Source: JBAZYV01 sp041658345
GTDB taxonomy: Bacteria > Patescibacteriota > Gracilibacteria > UBA1369 > 2-02-FULL-48-14
Direction: 5' to 3'
DNA: 64,000 nucleotides
Assembly: GCA_041658345.1 (NCBI GenBank)
Contig: JBBAAK010000005.1
Location: 1-64,000, forward strand
In this document: piece by piece, positions 32,777 through 41,285 of the stretch
Layout: each line of letters begins with the position of its first letter
How positions within the stretch are numbered: the stretch's first letter is position 1
Notes under the pieces: model-generated
The model's database searches: none
What the model was told of the DNA's origin: nothing
The model's input: only the letters and a program-made list of their open reading frames with translations
Program-made: the position numbers and the translations under genes

Positions 32777-35700
32777 ATGTGGAGTCCAAAACGTCTTCTT
32801 GCAGGCAAAGCCCTGCTAATAATTATTTTTGCCGGCCTACTTGGCTACGCAGACAGGGTGAGTGATTTAAAACTGGGTCTTGACCTTAAGGGAGGAACCC
32901 AACTCGATTATTCAATTGACCTAAGCAAAGTTGAAGAAGGAGATAAAACTCAATTGGTTGAAGGAGTTAAAGAAGTTATCCGCAAACGTGTGGATAATTT
33001 GGGAGTTTCTGAGCCGAATATATACGTTTCAAACATCGCCAACGAATACCACATTATTGTGGAATTAGCCGGAATAACAAATATTGATGAAGCAAAAGCT
33101 GTGGTTGGTAAAACCATACAACTTGAGTTTAAGGAGGAAAATCCTACTCCGGACGATGCAAAACAAGTTGCTTGGGCAAACGATTCATCAAAATCATTCC
33201 TGGATAAGTTAAATGCAGGAGAAGACTTTGTAACGCTCGGAGAAAAAGAACAAAAAGGAAACTCGGATGAAATTATGTTCACGGAAACAGAGCTACAAGA
33301 TTTAACGCTTTACTCAGAATCCATCCAAAACGCGGTAAAAGATAAGGCAAAAGGCACACTTGTTGGACCTATTGAACTTTCTAACGGCTACACTGTTGAT
33401 TCAAGCGGAAACATGACTGAAGCAAAAGGTATGGGATTAATCCAAATTGTAGATTTGAGTTCGGAAGAAACGGAAAAAGAAATCCCGGAAGAAGTAAGTG
33501 CTCGCCACGTTTTGATTTCTTATACAGGTTCTTCAGCAAGTAGTGGAACGGCACGCACAAAAGAAGAAGCTTTAGCCCTAGCTCAAGAAATCGCGCAAAA
33601 AATCAAAGATGGAGGCAGTTTTGAAGACCTTGCAACAGAATACTCGGACGACACAGGTTCAGGCGCCAAGGGTGGAGATTTGGGTGCTTTTGGCCGAGGT
33701 GTGATGACAGAAAAATTCGAGGAAACAGCTTTCGCCTTAGATGTAAATGAAGTATCAGACATAGTGGAAACTGAATTCGGATACCACATCATTCAGGTTT
33801 ACGCTAAACAAGAAGCAAGCACGGAAACAACCACAATTCAAACAAGTGCACTCAACACAATCATCTGGAGCACGGCCCCGGATATGTGGATGGAAACAGC
33901 ATCACTAACCGGAGAACACTTCAAGAGAGCGGATGTTTCTTTTAATCAAGCATACCAACCATTTGTATCCATCACTTTTGACGATGAAGGCGGAAAAATC
34001 TTTGAAGAATTAACAGGAAGAAACGTTGGCAAACGCATTGCAATCTTTGTGGGTGGAGACCTCATTTCCGCTCCAAATGTGCAGGCGCAAATTTCCGGCG
34101 GACAAGCTCAAATAACGGGTAACTTTACCTTGGAAGAAGCACAAGACTTGGCTCGTAATTTAAATACCGGAGCCATCCCGGCCCCGGTTGAACTCGTAGG
34201 GCAACACAACATTAGCGCAACACTCGGCCAAGAAGCCCTAAATCAAAGCTTATTTGCCGGACTTATAGGTGTAATCATCTTGGCTCTGTTCATGATTCTT
34301 TACTACCGCTTACCGGGTCTAATCGCCGTAGTCGCACTTGCAATCTACTCATTAATAATGGTTTTTGTAATCAAAACCGCTATCCCAACGGCTGTGGCTC
34401 TTTTTATAAGCCTTGGAATTTTTGGATATGTCGTCCACATAATCCTTAAAAATCGTGATTCCGGAGGGGAAAAATTCATAGCCTTTATGGTGGCATGTTT
34501 CGTACTCTTTTTCTTAACACTAGTGCTCTCCAGCCAAATCACCCTTACACTCGCAGGTATCGCCGGAGTAATTCTTTCCATAGGTATGGCTGTTGACGCA
34601 AATATATTGATTTTTGAACGTATGAAGGAAGAGATGAAAGAAGGTCGCACAATTCACCAAGCAATAGACGAAGGCTTTAAACGCGCTTGGGATAGTATCC
34701 GTGATTCAAACTTCTCTTCCCTTATAACTTGCGCGATTTTGTTCTACTTTGGCTCCTCAATCATTCGTGGATTCGCAACCAACTTGGCTCTTGGTATTTT
34801 GATATCAATGTTTAGTGCCATCATGCTTACACGCACACTTCTCGCTTGTGTTTCAGAGACTCGCCTTACAAAAATTCTTTGGCTTTGGGCCCCTGCTAAA
34901 AAGCGCACAAAACTTTGGCCGATTATGAAACAAACAAAAATCTGGGCCGGAGTTTCCGCGACTCTTGCCGGAATTTCAATCCTTGCAATCCTTATTTTTG
35001 GATTTAATTTAGGACTCGATTTCACAGGTGGGACAATGATGGAACTCAAACCTAATAACGAAGCCTTGACCGTAGAACAAGTCACTGCGGATATTGCATC
35101 CGTTGGCACAGTAACTGAGATTGATTTTGGCACCCCACAAATAGTTACCACGGAACAAGGCGATTTAATGATCCGCATGAAGCATATTTCCGAGGAAGAA
35201 CATGTAGCTATTTTGACTAAATTAAAAGAAACAAGCCCAAACCTGGAAGAAGTAAGATTCACAACCCTCGGCCCAACAATCGGAGAAACCATGAAGCAAA
35301 AGGCAATTTTTGCCCTTATATTGACCTCTATAATGATAGTGATTTACATCTCTTTTGCTTTCCGCAAAGTCCCGCGTGAAGTTAGCGCATGGAGATTTGG
35401 AGTTTCTGCAATTCTTGCTCTTATACACGACGTACTAATAGTGGTCGGAGTATTTGTAATTCTTGGTCACTATGCAAATGTTGAACTCGATGCCTTCTTT
35501 ATAACGGCAATTCTTACTATTATGGGATTCTCCGTGCACGACACCATCGTAGTATTCGATCGTATCCGCGAGAACCTTCGCTTCCGTGAAAGTAACGAAT
35601 CTCTTTCCGAAACGGCAAATAAAGCTCTAAATCAAACCATGGCGCGCTCAATCAACACCTCGCTTGCAACCTTGATTACTATTGTTGCACTACTTATATT

Positions 35701-35833
35701 TGGAGCTGAGAGCACAAAGATGTTCGTCCTTGCCTTAACTATTGGTATAGTTGCCGGAACTTACTCTTCAATTTTCATTGCAAGCCCACTAATGGTATGG
35801 TGGAACAACTGGGCTGACGCAAAAAAACGCTAG
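32777..35833 (+). CDS. secDF: SecD-SecF fusion with inserted parvulin-type domains
   Basis: A 1,018-residue proton-driven partner of SecYEG that helps pull exported proteins across the membrane. SecD half: first helix, LGLDLKGGTQLDY, then a P1 region interrupted by about 220 extra residues. Residues about 240-345 form a PPIC/parvulin peptidyl-prolyl isomerase domain (ARHVLISY, GGSFEDLATEYSDD, GGDLGAFGRG, GYHIIQVY). The preceding stretch (about 125-235, LNAGEDF, TLVGPIELSNGY) looks like a second, degenerate copy. The SecD helices follow (VVALAIYSLI, MAVDANILIFERMKEE), then SecF (FGFNLGLDFTGGT, MGFSVHDTIVVFDRIREN). The start ATG at 32777 gives a standard N-terminus. Confidence 0.92.
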   Translation: MWSPKRLLAGKALLIIIFAGLLGYADRVSDLKLGLDLKGGTQLDYSIDLSKVEEGDKTQLVEGVKEVIRKRVDNLGVSEPNIYVSNIANEYHIIVELAGITNIDEAKAVVGKTIQLEFKEENPTPDDAKQVAWANDSSKSFLDKLNAGEDFVTLGEKEQKGNSDEIMFTETELQDLTLYSESIQNAVKDKAKGTLVGPIELSNGYTVDSSGNMTEAKGMGLIQIVDLSSEETEKEIPEEVSARHVLISYTGSSASSGTARTKEEALALAQEIAQKIKDGGSFEDLATEYSDDTGSGAKGGDLGAFGRGVMTEKFEETAFALDVNEVSDIVETEFGYHIIQVYAKQEASTETTTIQTSALNTIIWSTAPDMWMETASLTGEHFKRADVSFNQAYQPFVSITFDDEGGKIFEELTGRNVGKRIAIFVGGDLISAPNVQAQISGGQAQITGNFTLEEAQDLARNLNTGAIPAPVELVGQHNISATLGQEALNQSLFAGLIGVIILALFMILYYRLPGLIAVVALAIYSLIMVFVIKTAIPTAVALFISLGIFGYVVHIILKNRDSGGEKFIAFMVACFVLFFLTLVLSSQITLTLAGIAGVILSIGMAVDANILIFERMKEEMKEGRTIHQAIDEGFKRAWDSIRDSNFSSLITCAILFYFGSSIIRGFATNLALGILISMFSAIMLTRTLLACVSETRLTKILWLWAPAKKRTKLWPIMKQTKIWAGVSATLAGISILAILIFGFNLGLDFTGGTMMELKPNNEALTVEQVTADIASVGTVTEIDFGTPQIVTTEQGDLMIRMKHISEEEHVAILTKLKETSPNLEEVRFTTLGPTIGETMKQKAIFALILTSIMIVIYISFAFRKVPREVSAWRFGVSAILALIHDVLIVVGVFVILGHYANVELDAFFITAILTIMGFSVHDTIVVFDRIRENLRFRESNESLSETANKALNQTMARSINTSLATLITIVALLIFGAESTKMFVLALTIGIVAGTYSSIFIASPLMVWWNNWADAKKR

Positions 35834-35845
35834 TTTCACACCAAA

Positions 35846-35876
35846 AGCCTATGCCACACAAGTTGTAGCATAGGCT
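35846..35876. terminator. Possible terminator hairpin after secDF
   Basis: AGCCTATGC (35846-35854) pairs with GCATAGGCT (35868-35876) around 13 bases. It lies between secDF and the tRNA. There is no U-tract, so termination is only a guess; it could also be a processing site for the tRNA. Confidence 0.4.
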
Positions 35877-35880
35877 AATT

Positions 35881-35955
35881 GCACCCGTAGCTTAACGGAT
35901 AAAGCTCTGGTCTTCGGAACCAGCAATGGGGGTTCGATTCCCTCCGGGTGCACCA
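35881..35955 (+). tRNA. tRNA-Arg (anticodon TCG)
   Basis: A complete cloverleaf with encoded CCA end. Acceptor arms GCACCCG and CGGGTGC. The anticodon stem CTGGT/ACCAG encloses the loop CTTCGGA, so positions 34-36 read TCG, decoding CGA. T-arm loop TTCGATT is present. It is the only tRNA I find in the window and is closely followed by two AGGACAAA(A/G)TCCT hairpins. Confidence 0.95.
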
Positions 35956-35957
35956 CA

Positions 35958-36018
35958 CTCTGAACAGGACAAAATCCTAGTTCAGAGGAATATTTTGCAT
36001 TTCCCAGGACAAAGTCCT
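35958..36018. repeat. Two AGGAC-TCCT hairpins after tRNA-Arg
   Basis: CTCTGAAC...GTTCAGAG (35958-35987) encloses AGGACAAAATCCT; a second stretch AGGACAAAGTCCT lies at 36006-36018 and reaches the stop of the next gene. The inner motif is thus present twice within 60 bases. The first hairpin may terminate tRNA transcription. Confidence 0.55.
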
Positions 36019-36784
36019 ATTTGCGATGCCCTTTTTTATTGCGCCTAGCCATCGTCACCTTCCTTGGTCTAACTGCTTTCACTGGTACCCCACCCGACCC
36101 ATCGGCATCATCACCCCACTCCTCATCGGCAAGTTCCTCCCTATAGGCATCACTCCCCATAAATGCAGATAAGTCATCCCCAAATTGGGTACTACTCCTC
36201 CTGTAGAAATCACGCCCTTTCTCTCGTGTTACAGCCAATATCTCACTTATCCGATTCACGACACGCACAAAAAGAGTATTCCACAACTCTTTTGAACCTG
36301 TACATGCCCACGCCCCATAAACAAGAATTCTAATTAAATGAGCACCAGCTCCTTCGTCCAGAACAAAGTATTTTACCCCTTCTTTAAAATCATCACGACT
36401 ACATTTTATCAAATATTCATCAATAATACTTTGACTAGTAAAAGAAATGGGCTCAGAACCTACACAAAGTGAAGACGATAAGACAGCATCCCTATGATCA
36501 GGAGCCAAACGAGCATCCAGAGTCGGTGGTATGCCCAAAACCACAAAAACGTCTCGAGCAGTACTATCCAAAATTGCTTGAACATTATGTGGCTCCATAG
36601 TCAACAAATCACCACCAATTTCAATCCCTTGTTTTTCTAAATTTGACATCAGAGCATCAATAAATGCAGTGTCAATTACTCCAGGGTAACAACCCCCGGT
36701 CTTAGTCATTTTAGGATTGACTGGCAAAGCATAATAAACCGTACCAATTTTCTCTTCACCTTCATTGTCATTTTCATCAGACAT
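36017..36784 (-). CDS. Hypothetical protein next to tRNA-Arg
   Basis: A 255-residue soluble protein I do not recognise. The first part is alpha/beta (EKIGTVYYALPVNP, VFVVLGIPPTLDARL), the middle has FKEGVKYFVLDEGAGAHL, and the C-terminus is charged and basic (KVTMARRNKKGHRK). No signal peptide or transmembrane segment. Its 3' end abuts the hairpin repeats after the tRNA, and tRNA 3' ends are common integration points. No integrase is visible. It starts at MSDENDNEGEEK (ATG at 36784). Confidence 0.55.
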   Translation of the reverse strand: MSDENDNEGEEKIGTVYYALPVNPKMTKTGGCYPGVIDTAFIDALMSNLEKQGIEIGGDLLTMEPHNVQAILDSTARDVFVVLGIPPTLDARLAPDHRDAVLSSSLCVGSEPISFTSQSIIDEYLIKCSRDDFKEGVKYFVLDEGAGAHLIRILVYGAWACTGSKELWNTLFVRVVNRISEILAVTREKGRDFYRRSSTQFGDDLSAFMGSDAYREELADEEWGDDADGSGGVPVKAVRPRKVTMARRNKKGHRK

Positions 36785-36855
36785 AGGAATCGTTTAAAAA
36801 TAAGCCAGAATTAAAACACGATTTGGCAACAATGTAAAGGGCAAATCACCACCCT

Positions 36856-39057
36856 CTAAATCTCCCCCAAACTTACCAAATATCTATACACCTCCTCGGA
36901 GATATCTCCACGGGTACGGTAGGAGCTTGGATAGAAACTATTTCCGGGAGTTTCTTCTAAAATACCAAGGTTGGAAGCTTTCCAAACGTAAATTGCATAC
37001 CAAGAATTGGGGTCCAAATCGGGATACAAAAGCTTAGCAACAGTTTGACCATCTTTTAGTCCGGCCTCATAAACTTGGAACAAAATCTTTAAGGCCTCAA
37101 CCTTATTTACGGCCTGTTCCGGCCTAAAAGTACCATCGCTATAACCACTCACCCAGCCTTCATCTTTTGCATAACAAACATATTTTGCATACCAATCCTC
37201 ACCAACATCTTTAAAACAATCCTTATACTTAGATCCGTCTGGAGTGATACCGCGCGCCTCAATTAAAACTTTAAGCAATTCCGCACGATTTATCTCCTGC
37301 TCAGGCTTAAAGCTTCCATTCAAATATCCGTTCAAAATCCCGGCATCGGACAGCCCGGCAATCGCATCGTAGTTATCATGCATGTAAGACACATCCGTAA
37401 ATAGCCACTCAACCGGAGTAACGGAAATCTCTTGGCTAGGGCTCAAAACAGCCTTACCTTTGGAATCAAGCGCAACCAACTCAAAATAATAAGTTTTGCC
37501 TTTAGAAAGACCCGTAACGGTCGCAGAAGTGATGTAACTTTCATCCACATTTTTTTCTTTTGTATATTCATCGCTCTCGGTCCCATATCTGAGCTCGTAA
37601 CCGGTAACGTCGCTATCATTCAAACGATTCCATTTAAAACTCACGGAATCCTCATCATAAGTTACAACACTCAAATTTAATGTGTTTGGAGCACGAACTT
37701 CCTCAGTCCCAATCGCTTCGCCTTCCTTGTCACTGGCAGTTTCTTCTTCAAGCCCGGAAGATGAATCCGTAACAGCCTCATCAACATCGCTAGACGCATC
37801 TGCATAATCCGCAAGATAATAATACAAATAGCCCTCATCAAAGGCACCACTGTTCAAAGAGCTGTTGAAATCTTTTTCAAGCGGAGAAACCACAGCATAA
37901 ATACCATCAACATCACCTATGTTTTTGATAGAGATTGGATCCGCCATTGTAGAGTCCATATCGATAATTGTGGAAACCGCATCAGATATTTCAACAGATC
38001 CGTCATAAGGCACAAGAGAAACCGCAAACGCAACACCTTCCGGTTTTACAAGGTGAAAGTAAAAATCATCCCCCTCCCCGGTATTTTCAAAATAAAGATA
38101 ATTTGTGCCAAAAAGCGCAGGTGCATAACTCTCATCAATAAGCGCATATTCGGTATTGGTTTCTTCGGCATCTATCACAAAAATCTCGGGATAACTTGAC
38201 CCTTCCTCGTAATTGGAAAGATCCAAATTCCATAAGGCAAAATCTTGAAAAACCGAATCCAAATCATCCCCATTCTCATCTATTACCTCCGTAACAGCAT
38301 CATAGATTCGTAAATCACTTTCATAATCCACGGAGGAGCCGAAATAGGAATCCCAAATATCTTGGATGGTATCTGTATCATAATACTCAGAAAGGAACTT
38401 TGGCCAAACGGAAAGCCCATATTCAAAAAGCGTACCCGTTGGAGAAATGGAAGCAAAAATTGAATAATCGGTATAAGTGAAATAATCCGGCAAATAGTTA
38501 ACATAATCATTCACGTCGTTATAGATGTTGTCTTCCATCCAAGTTGCGGTTGCTTCCGCCCAATTTATCCCTTGATAGGTGTAGGCAAAATTTATGTCGT
38601 AACCAAACTGCACAGCATGGAAAAACTCATGCCCAATTGTGATTTTTAGATAATCCTCGGTCATCCAAGGATCCAGCGCAATATAAGGATCACCATTACT
38701 AAGCACACTGGTAACTCCCAAAGCCCCGCCAAGATATTCATAATTGTCATCCAGAATAATTACAAGCTGGCGATCGTAACCCGCCATTGGATCGTCATAA
38801 TTTAAATCATCCAAAATGACTTCTTTTGCGTGCTCGGATGCATCACGGACTGTTTCCACAATATCCGGAATTCCATCGGAATCGGAATCAGTTTGACTTG
38901 CCACAAGATCGGAATATTCAATCTGAAAATAATCTGTGACGAGGGCATTCTTTTTAAAAAATCCGCTCTGAACAGTATCGGCGCTCACAGTACTTGCAAA
39001 AACAGGCAGAACAAGTACGCAAAACAAGAACAATTTAAATAAGTGGGATGATTTCAT
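36856..39057 (-). CDS. Secreted SLH metalloprotease (MXAN_6640-like)
   Basis: A 733-residue exported protein. Signal peptide at 1-26 (LPVFASTVSA). A zinc-protease motif HEFFH (His143, Glu144, His147) is followed by GINWAEATATWMED, giving the third ligand (Glu) of a gluzincin-like site; this matches the MXAN_6640 type. Residues about 470-555 look like a fibronectin type III domain (APNTLNLSVVTYDEDS, YELRYG). Three C-terminal SLH repeats (about 560-733; FKPEQEINRAELLKVLIEA, FRPEQAVNKVEALKILFQV) anchor it to the S-layer. A protease displayed outside the cell. Confidence 0.85.
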   Translation of the reverse strand: MKSSHLFKLFLFCVLVLPVFASTVSADTVQSGFFKKNALVTDYFQIEYSDLVASQTDSDSDGIPDIVETVRDASEHAKEVILDDLNYDDPMAGYDRQLVIILDDNYEYLGGALGVTSVLSNGDPYIALDPWMTEDYLKITIGHEFFHAVQFGYDINFAYTYQGINWAEATATWMEDNIYNDVNDYVNYLPDYFTYTDYSIFASISPTGTLFEYGLSVWPKFLSEYYDTDTIQDIWDSYFGSSVDYESDLRIYDAVTEVIDENGDDLDSVFQDFALWNLDLSNYEEGSSYPEIFVIDAEETNTEYALIDESYAPALFGTNYLYFENTGEGDDFYFHLVKPEGVAFAVSLVPYDGSVEISDAVSTIIDMDSTMADPISIKNIGDVDGIYAVVSPLEKDFNSSLNSGAFDEGYLYYYLADYADASSDVDEAVTDSSSGLEEETASDKEGEAIGTEEVRAPNTLNLSVVTYDEDSVSFKWNRLNDSDVTGYELRYGTESDEYTKEKNVDESYITSATVTGLSKGKTYYFELVALDSKGKAVLSPSQEISVTPVEWLFTDVSYMHDNYDAIAGLSDAGILNGYLNGSFKPEQEINRAELLKVLIEARGITPDGSKYKDCFKDVGEDWYAKYVCYAKDEGWVSGYSDGTFRPEQAVNKVEALKILFQVYEAGLKDGQTVAKLLYPDLDPNSWYAIYVWKASNLGILEETPGNSFYPSSYRTRGDISEEVYRYLVSLGEI

Positions 39058-39102
39058 TTTTGGTGTGGATAAGCGACTAATTTAAACATGGATTTAAAGC
39101 TT

Positions 39103-39136
39103 TTGTAAACAAGTGCTTAGGGTTTATAGTGCAAAC
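39103..39136 (+). promoter_or_regulatory. Promoter of priA, leaderless spacing
   Basis: -35 TTGTAA (39103-39108), 16-base spacer, -10 TATAGT (39125-39130), then GCAAAC and the ATG at 39137. The in-frame GTG at 39113 lies inside the promoter spacer, so the ATG at 39137 is the better start. Confidence 0.6.
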
Positions 39137-41095
39137 ATGTTCGCAGACGTACTAATAAATCATCCTTATTCACGAAAGCAAGAGACCTTCACCTACTCTG
39201 TACCTGAAGAAATGCAGATTAAAAAAGGTATGGGAGTTTTGGTACCTTTTCAAAAGGGAACGCTAGCCGGATTAGTGATAGAACTACACGATAATAAACC
39301 GAGCTTTGAACTTAAAGAAATTGCGAGCCGGCTTGCCGAGGAACCGCTACTGGCAGAATGGCAAATCAAACTGGCAGAGTGGATTAGTGAATACTATTTT
39401 TGTTCAAAATTCGACGCTTTGCGCTTGTTCCTGCCAAAAAACATATTTAGAGTTCCCAAAAAAGCGCGCAAGACTGTGAACAAGAAAATTGTACAAGAAA
39501 TAAAGGAAAAACAGCTGGTATTAACAGAGGAGCAAGAAATAATAGTAAATTCAATCTTAAAAGATAAGCACCCAACTTCTCTAATCCACGGCATCACCGG
39601 AGCCGGCAAAACGGAAATCTACAAGAGCTTGATCAAAAATTTTGTACAAGAAGCTAAACAATGCCTACTTCTGGTGCCGGAAATTTCGTTAACTCCGCAA
39701 CTTGTTAACCAGTTTAAAAGCCTGTTTCCAAACCTCGCCGTAATCCACAGCAGAGTAAGCGACGGTAAAAAAGCTGAGCTTTGGAAAGAGATACAAAGCG
39801 GACAAATTCCGCTGGTTATAGGTTCACGTTCCGCAATTTTTTCTCCTTTTAAAAATCTTGGCCTAATAGTAATGGATGAAGAGCACGAATGGAGCTACAA
39901 ACAAGACAACAGCCCGCGCTACAACGCCAAAGACGTGGCATTAAAAATTCAAGAGTTAACAGGGACACAAATCGTATTTGGATCTGCAACTCCAAGCATA
40001 GAAACGGCGTGGCACGCAAAAGAAAACAGATACAAACTATTTACTATGAGTAGCAGAATACTTGGCACGCCTCTGCCAAAAGTGGAAATAGTGGATATGC
40101 GAGAAGAGCTTAAGGGAGGCAACTTTGGCATTTGGAGCACGGTCCTTGAACAAAAAATTAGTTCGGCTTTGGCGCAAAAAGAACAGGTCATTTTATTTTT
40201 AAACAGACGCGGATCCGCATCTTCAACCGTTTGCAGAGATTGTGGATACACTGCTACTTGCAAAAATTGCGAACTGCCACTCACCTACCATGCAAGAAAC
40301 TTTGCAAACAAATCCTTAATTTGCCATCACTGCGGGCTTATTATGAACCTTCCGGACGTTTGTCCAACCTGCAAAAGTACCAGAATCCGCCATTTTGGAA
40401 TTGGCACGGAACGCGTTGAAAACGAACTAAAACTTTTGTTTCCACTCGCAAAAATAATACGCGCAGACAAAGACACCATGAGCAAAAAAGACAGTTTTGA
40501 AAATCTGCACAAAGCCTTACACAACAAAGAAATCGATATTTTAATAGGAACTCAAATGATAGGTAAAGGTTTTGATATACCGGATGTAACGCTTGTGGGA
40601 GTAATGCTCGCGGATATGGGCCTACATGTGCCGGATTTCCGCACATCGGAACGCATTTTTCAACTACTCACCCAGGTTGCAGGGCGCGCAGGACGTCGTA
40701 AAAAACAAGGTGAAGTAATTATTCAAACCTATAGCCCATCACACATTGCGCTCAGGATGAGCCAAACTCATGATTACAACGGATTTTATGAACAAGAAAT
40801 TTGTGCAAGAAAAGAAGCGGGATTCCCGCCCTTTGGCAGAATCGCAAAATTGATGATTTTGGATGAAAATGAAAGGAAGTGCCAAGAAAAGGCAAGAAAA
40901 CTGACCAGCAAATTACAATCAATACAAGACGAATACTTAGTTTTGAGTGCCCCGGCTCTATTCACCAAAGTAAATGGTAAGTATCAATGGAATATTTTAA
41001 TACACGGAGCGAACCCAAACGAATTAATAACCAAACTCAGCCAAGAAGATTTAGCCGGCTGGAAAATCGACATAGACCCAATGATTTCAGTTTAA
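39137..41095 (+). CDS. priA: Primosomal protein N' (helicase PriA)
   Basis: A 652-residue superfamily 2 helicase that restarts collapsed replication forks. N-terminal 3'-DNA-binding domain (MFADVLINHPYSRKQETFTY), Walker A GITGAGKTEIY, DEAH-type box DEEHEWSYKQ, and the C-terminal zinc cysteines in CRDCGYTATCKNC and CHHCG...CPTCKS, with GIGTERVENEL. Start chosen as the ATG at 39137 from the promoter position. It converges with the SLH/C39 gene, with the second composite palindromic repeat between them. Confidence 0.93.
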   Translation: MFADVLINHPYSRKQETFTYSVPEEMQIKKGMGVLVPFQKGTLAGLVIELHDNKPSFELKEIASRLAEEPLLAEWQIKLAEWISEYYFCSKFDALRLFLPKNIFRVPKKARKTVNKKIVQEIKEKQLVLTEEQEIIVNSILKDKHPTSLIHGITGAGKTEIYKSLIKNFVQEAKQCLLLVPEISLTPQLVNQFKSLFPNLAVIHSRVSDGKKAELWKEIQSGQIPLVIGSRSAIFSPFKNLGLIVMDEEHEWSYKQDNSPRYNAKDVALKIQELTGTQIVFGSATPSIETAWHAKENRYKLFTMSSRILGTPLPKVEIVDMREELKGGNFGIWSTVLEQKISSALAQKEQVILFLNRRGSASSTVCRDCGYTATCKNCELPLTYHARNFANKSLICHHCGLIMNLPDVCPTCKSTRIRHFGIGTERVENELKLLFPLAKIIRADKDTMSKKDSFENLHKALHNKEIDILIGTQMIGKGFDIPDVTLVGVMLADMGLHVPDFRTSERIFQLLTQVAGRAGRRKKQGEVIIQTYSPSHIALRMSQTHDYNGFYEQEICARKEAGFPPFGRIAKLMILDENERKCQEKARKLTSKLQSIQDEYLVLSAPALFTKVNGKYQWNILIHGANPNELITKLSQEDLAGWKIDIDPMISV

Positions 41096-41142
41096 AAAAA
41101 TAATTAGCTACGCCAAAAAACCCTTCACAAAATCCCAATTTG

Positions 41143-41244
41143 TTGACAGATTCACTCTCGAGAGTGAATTCCAAAACACTTTTGATCCCGTCAAGTCTTA
41201 CAGAAGCTCAATTTGTTGACGAGTTCACCGCGCGCGGTGAACTC
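41143..41244 (-). repeat. Composite palindromic repeat, copy 2
   Basis: Inverted relative to copy 1. On the plus strand: TTTGTTGAC, a 20-bp palindrome at 41150-41169 (ATTCACTCTC and its reverse complement), about 20 variable bases, then the conserved spacer (GTCAAGTCTTACAGAAGCTC at 41190-41209, continuing to CAATTTGTTGAC), and a 24-bp perfect palindrome at 41221-41244 (GAGTTCACCGCG and its reverse complement). Both palindromes follow (C/T)CAATTTGTTGAC after 2-3 bases, so this is two tandem units. It lies between convergent genes; no coding potential. Confidence 0.9.
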
Positions 41245-41285
41245 CAAAACATTCTACAAACGATGCAAGAGCCACATCTCTTAGC

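Noticed and set aside
327..35833. UGA recoding (as in Gracilibacteria)
   Set aside because: TGA serves as a normal stop in several genes (for example ruvC and the large surface protein, overlapping the next start), and no internal TGA is needed in the housekeeping genes.
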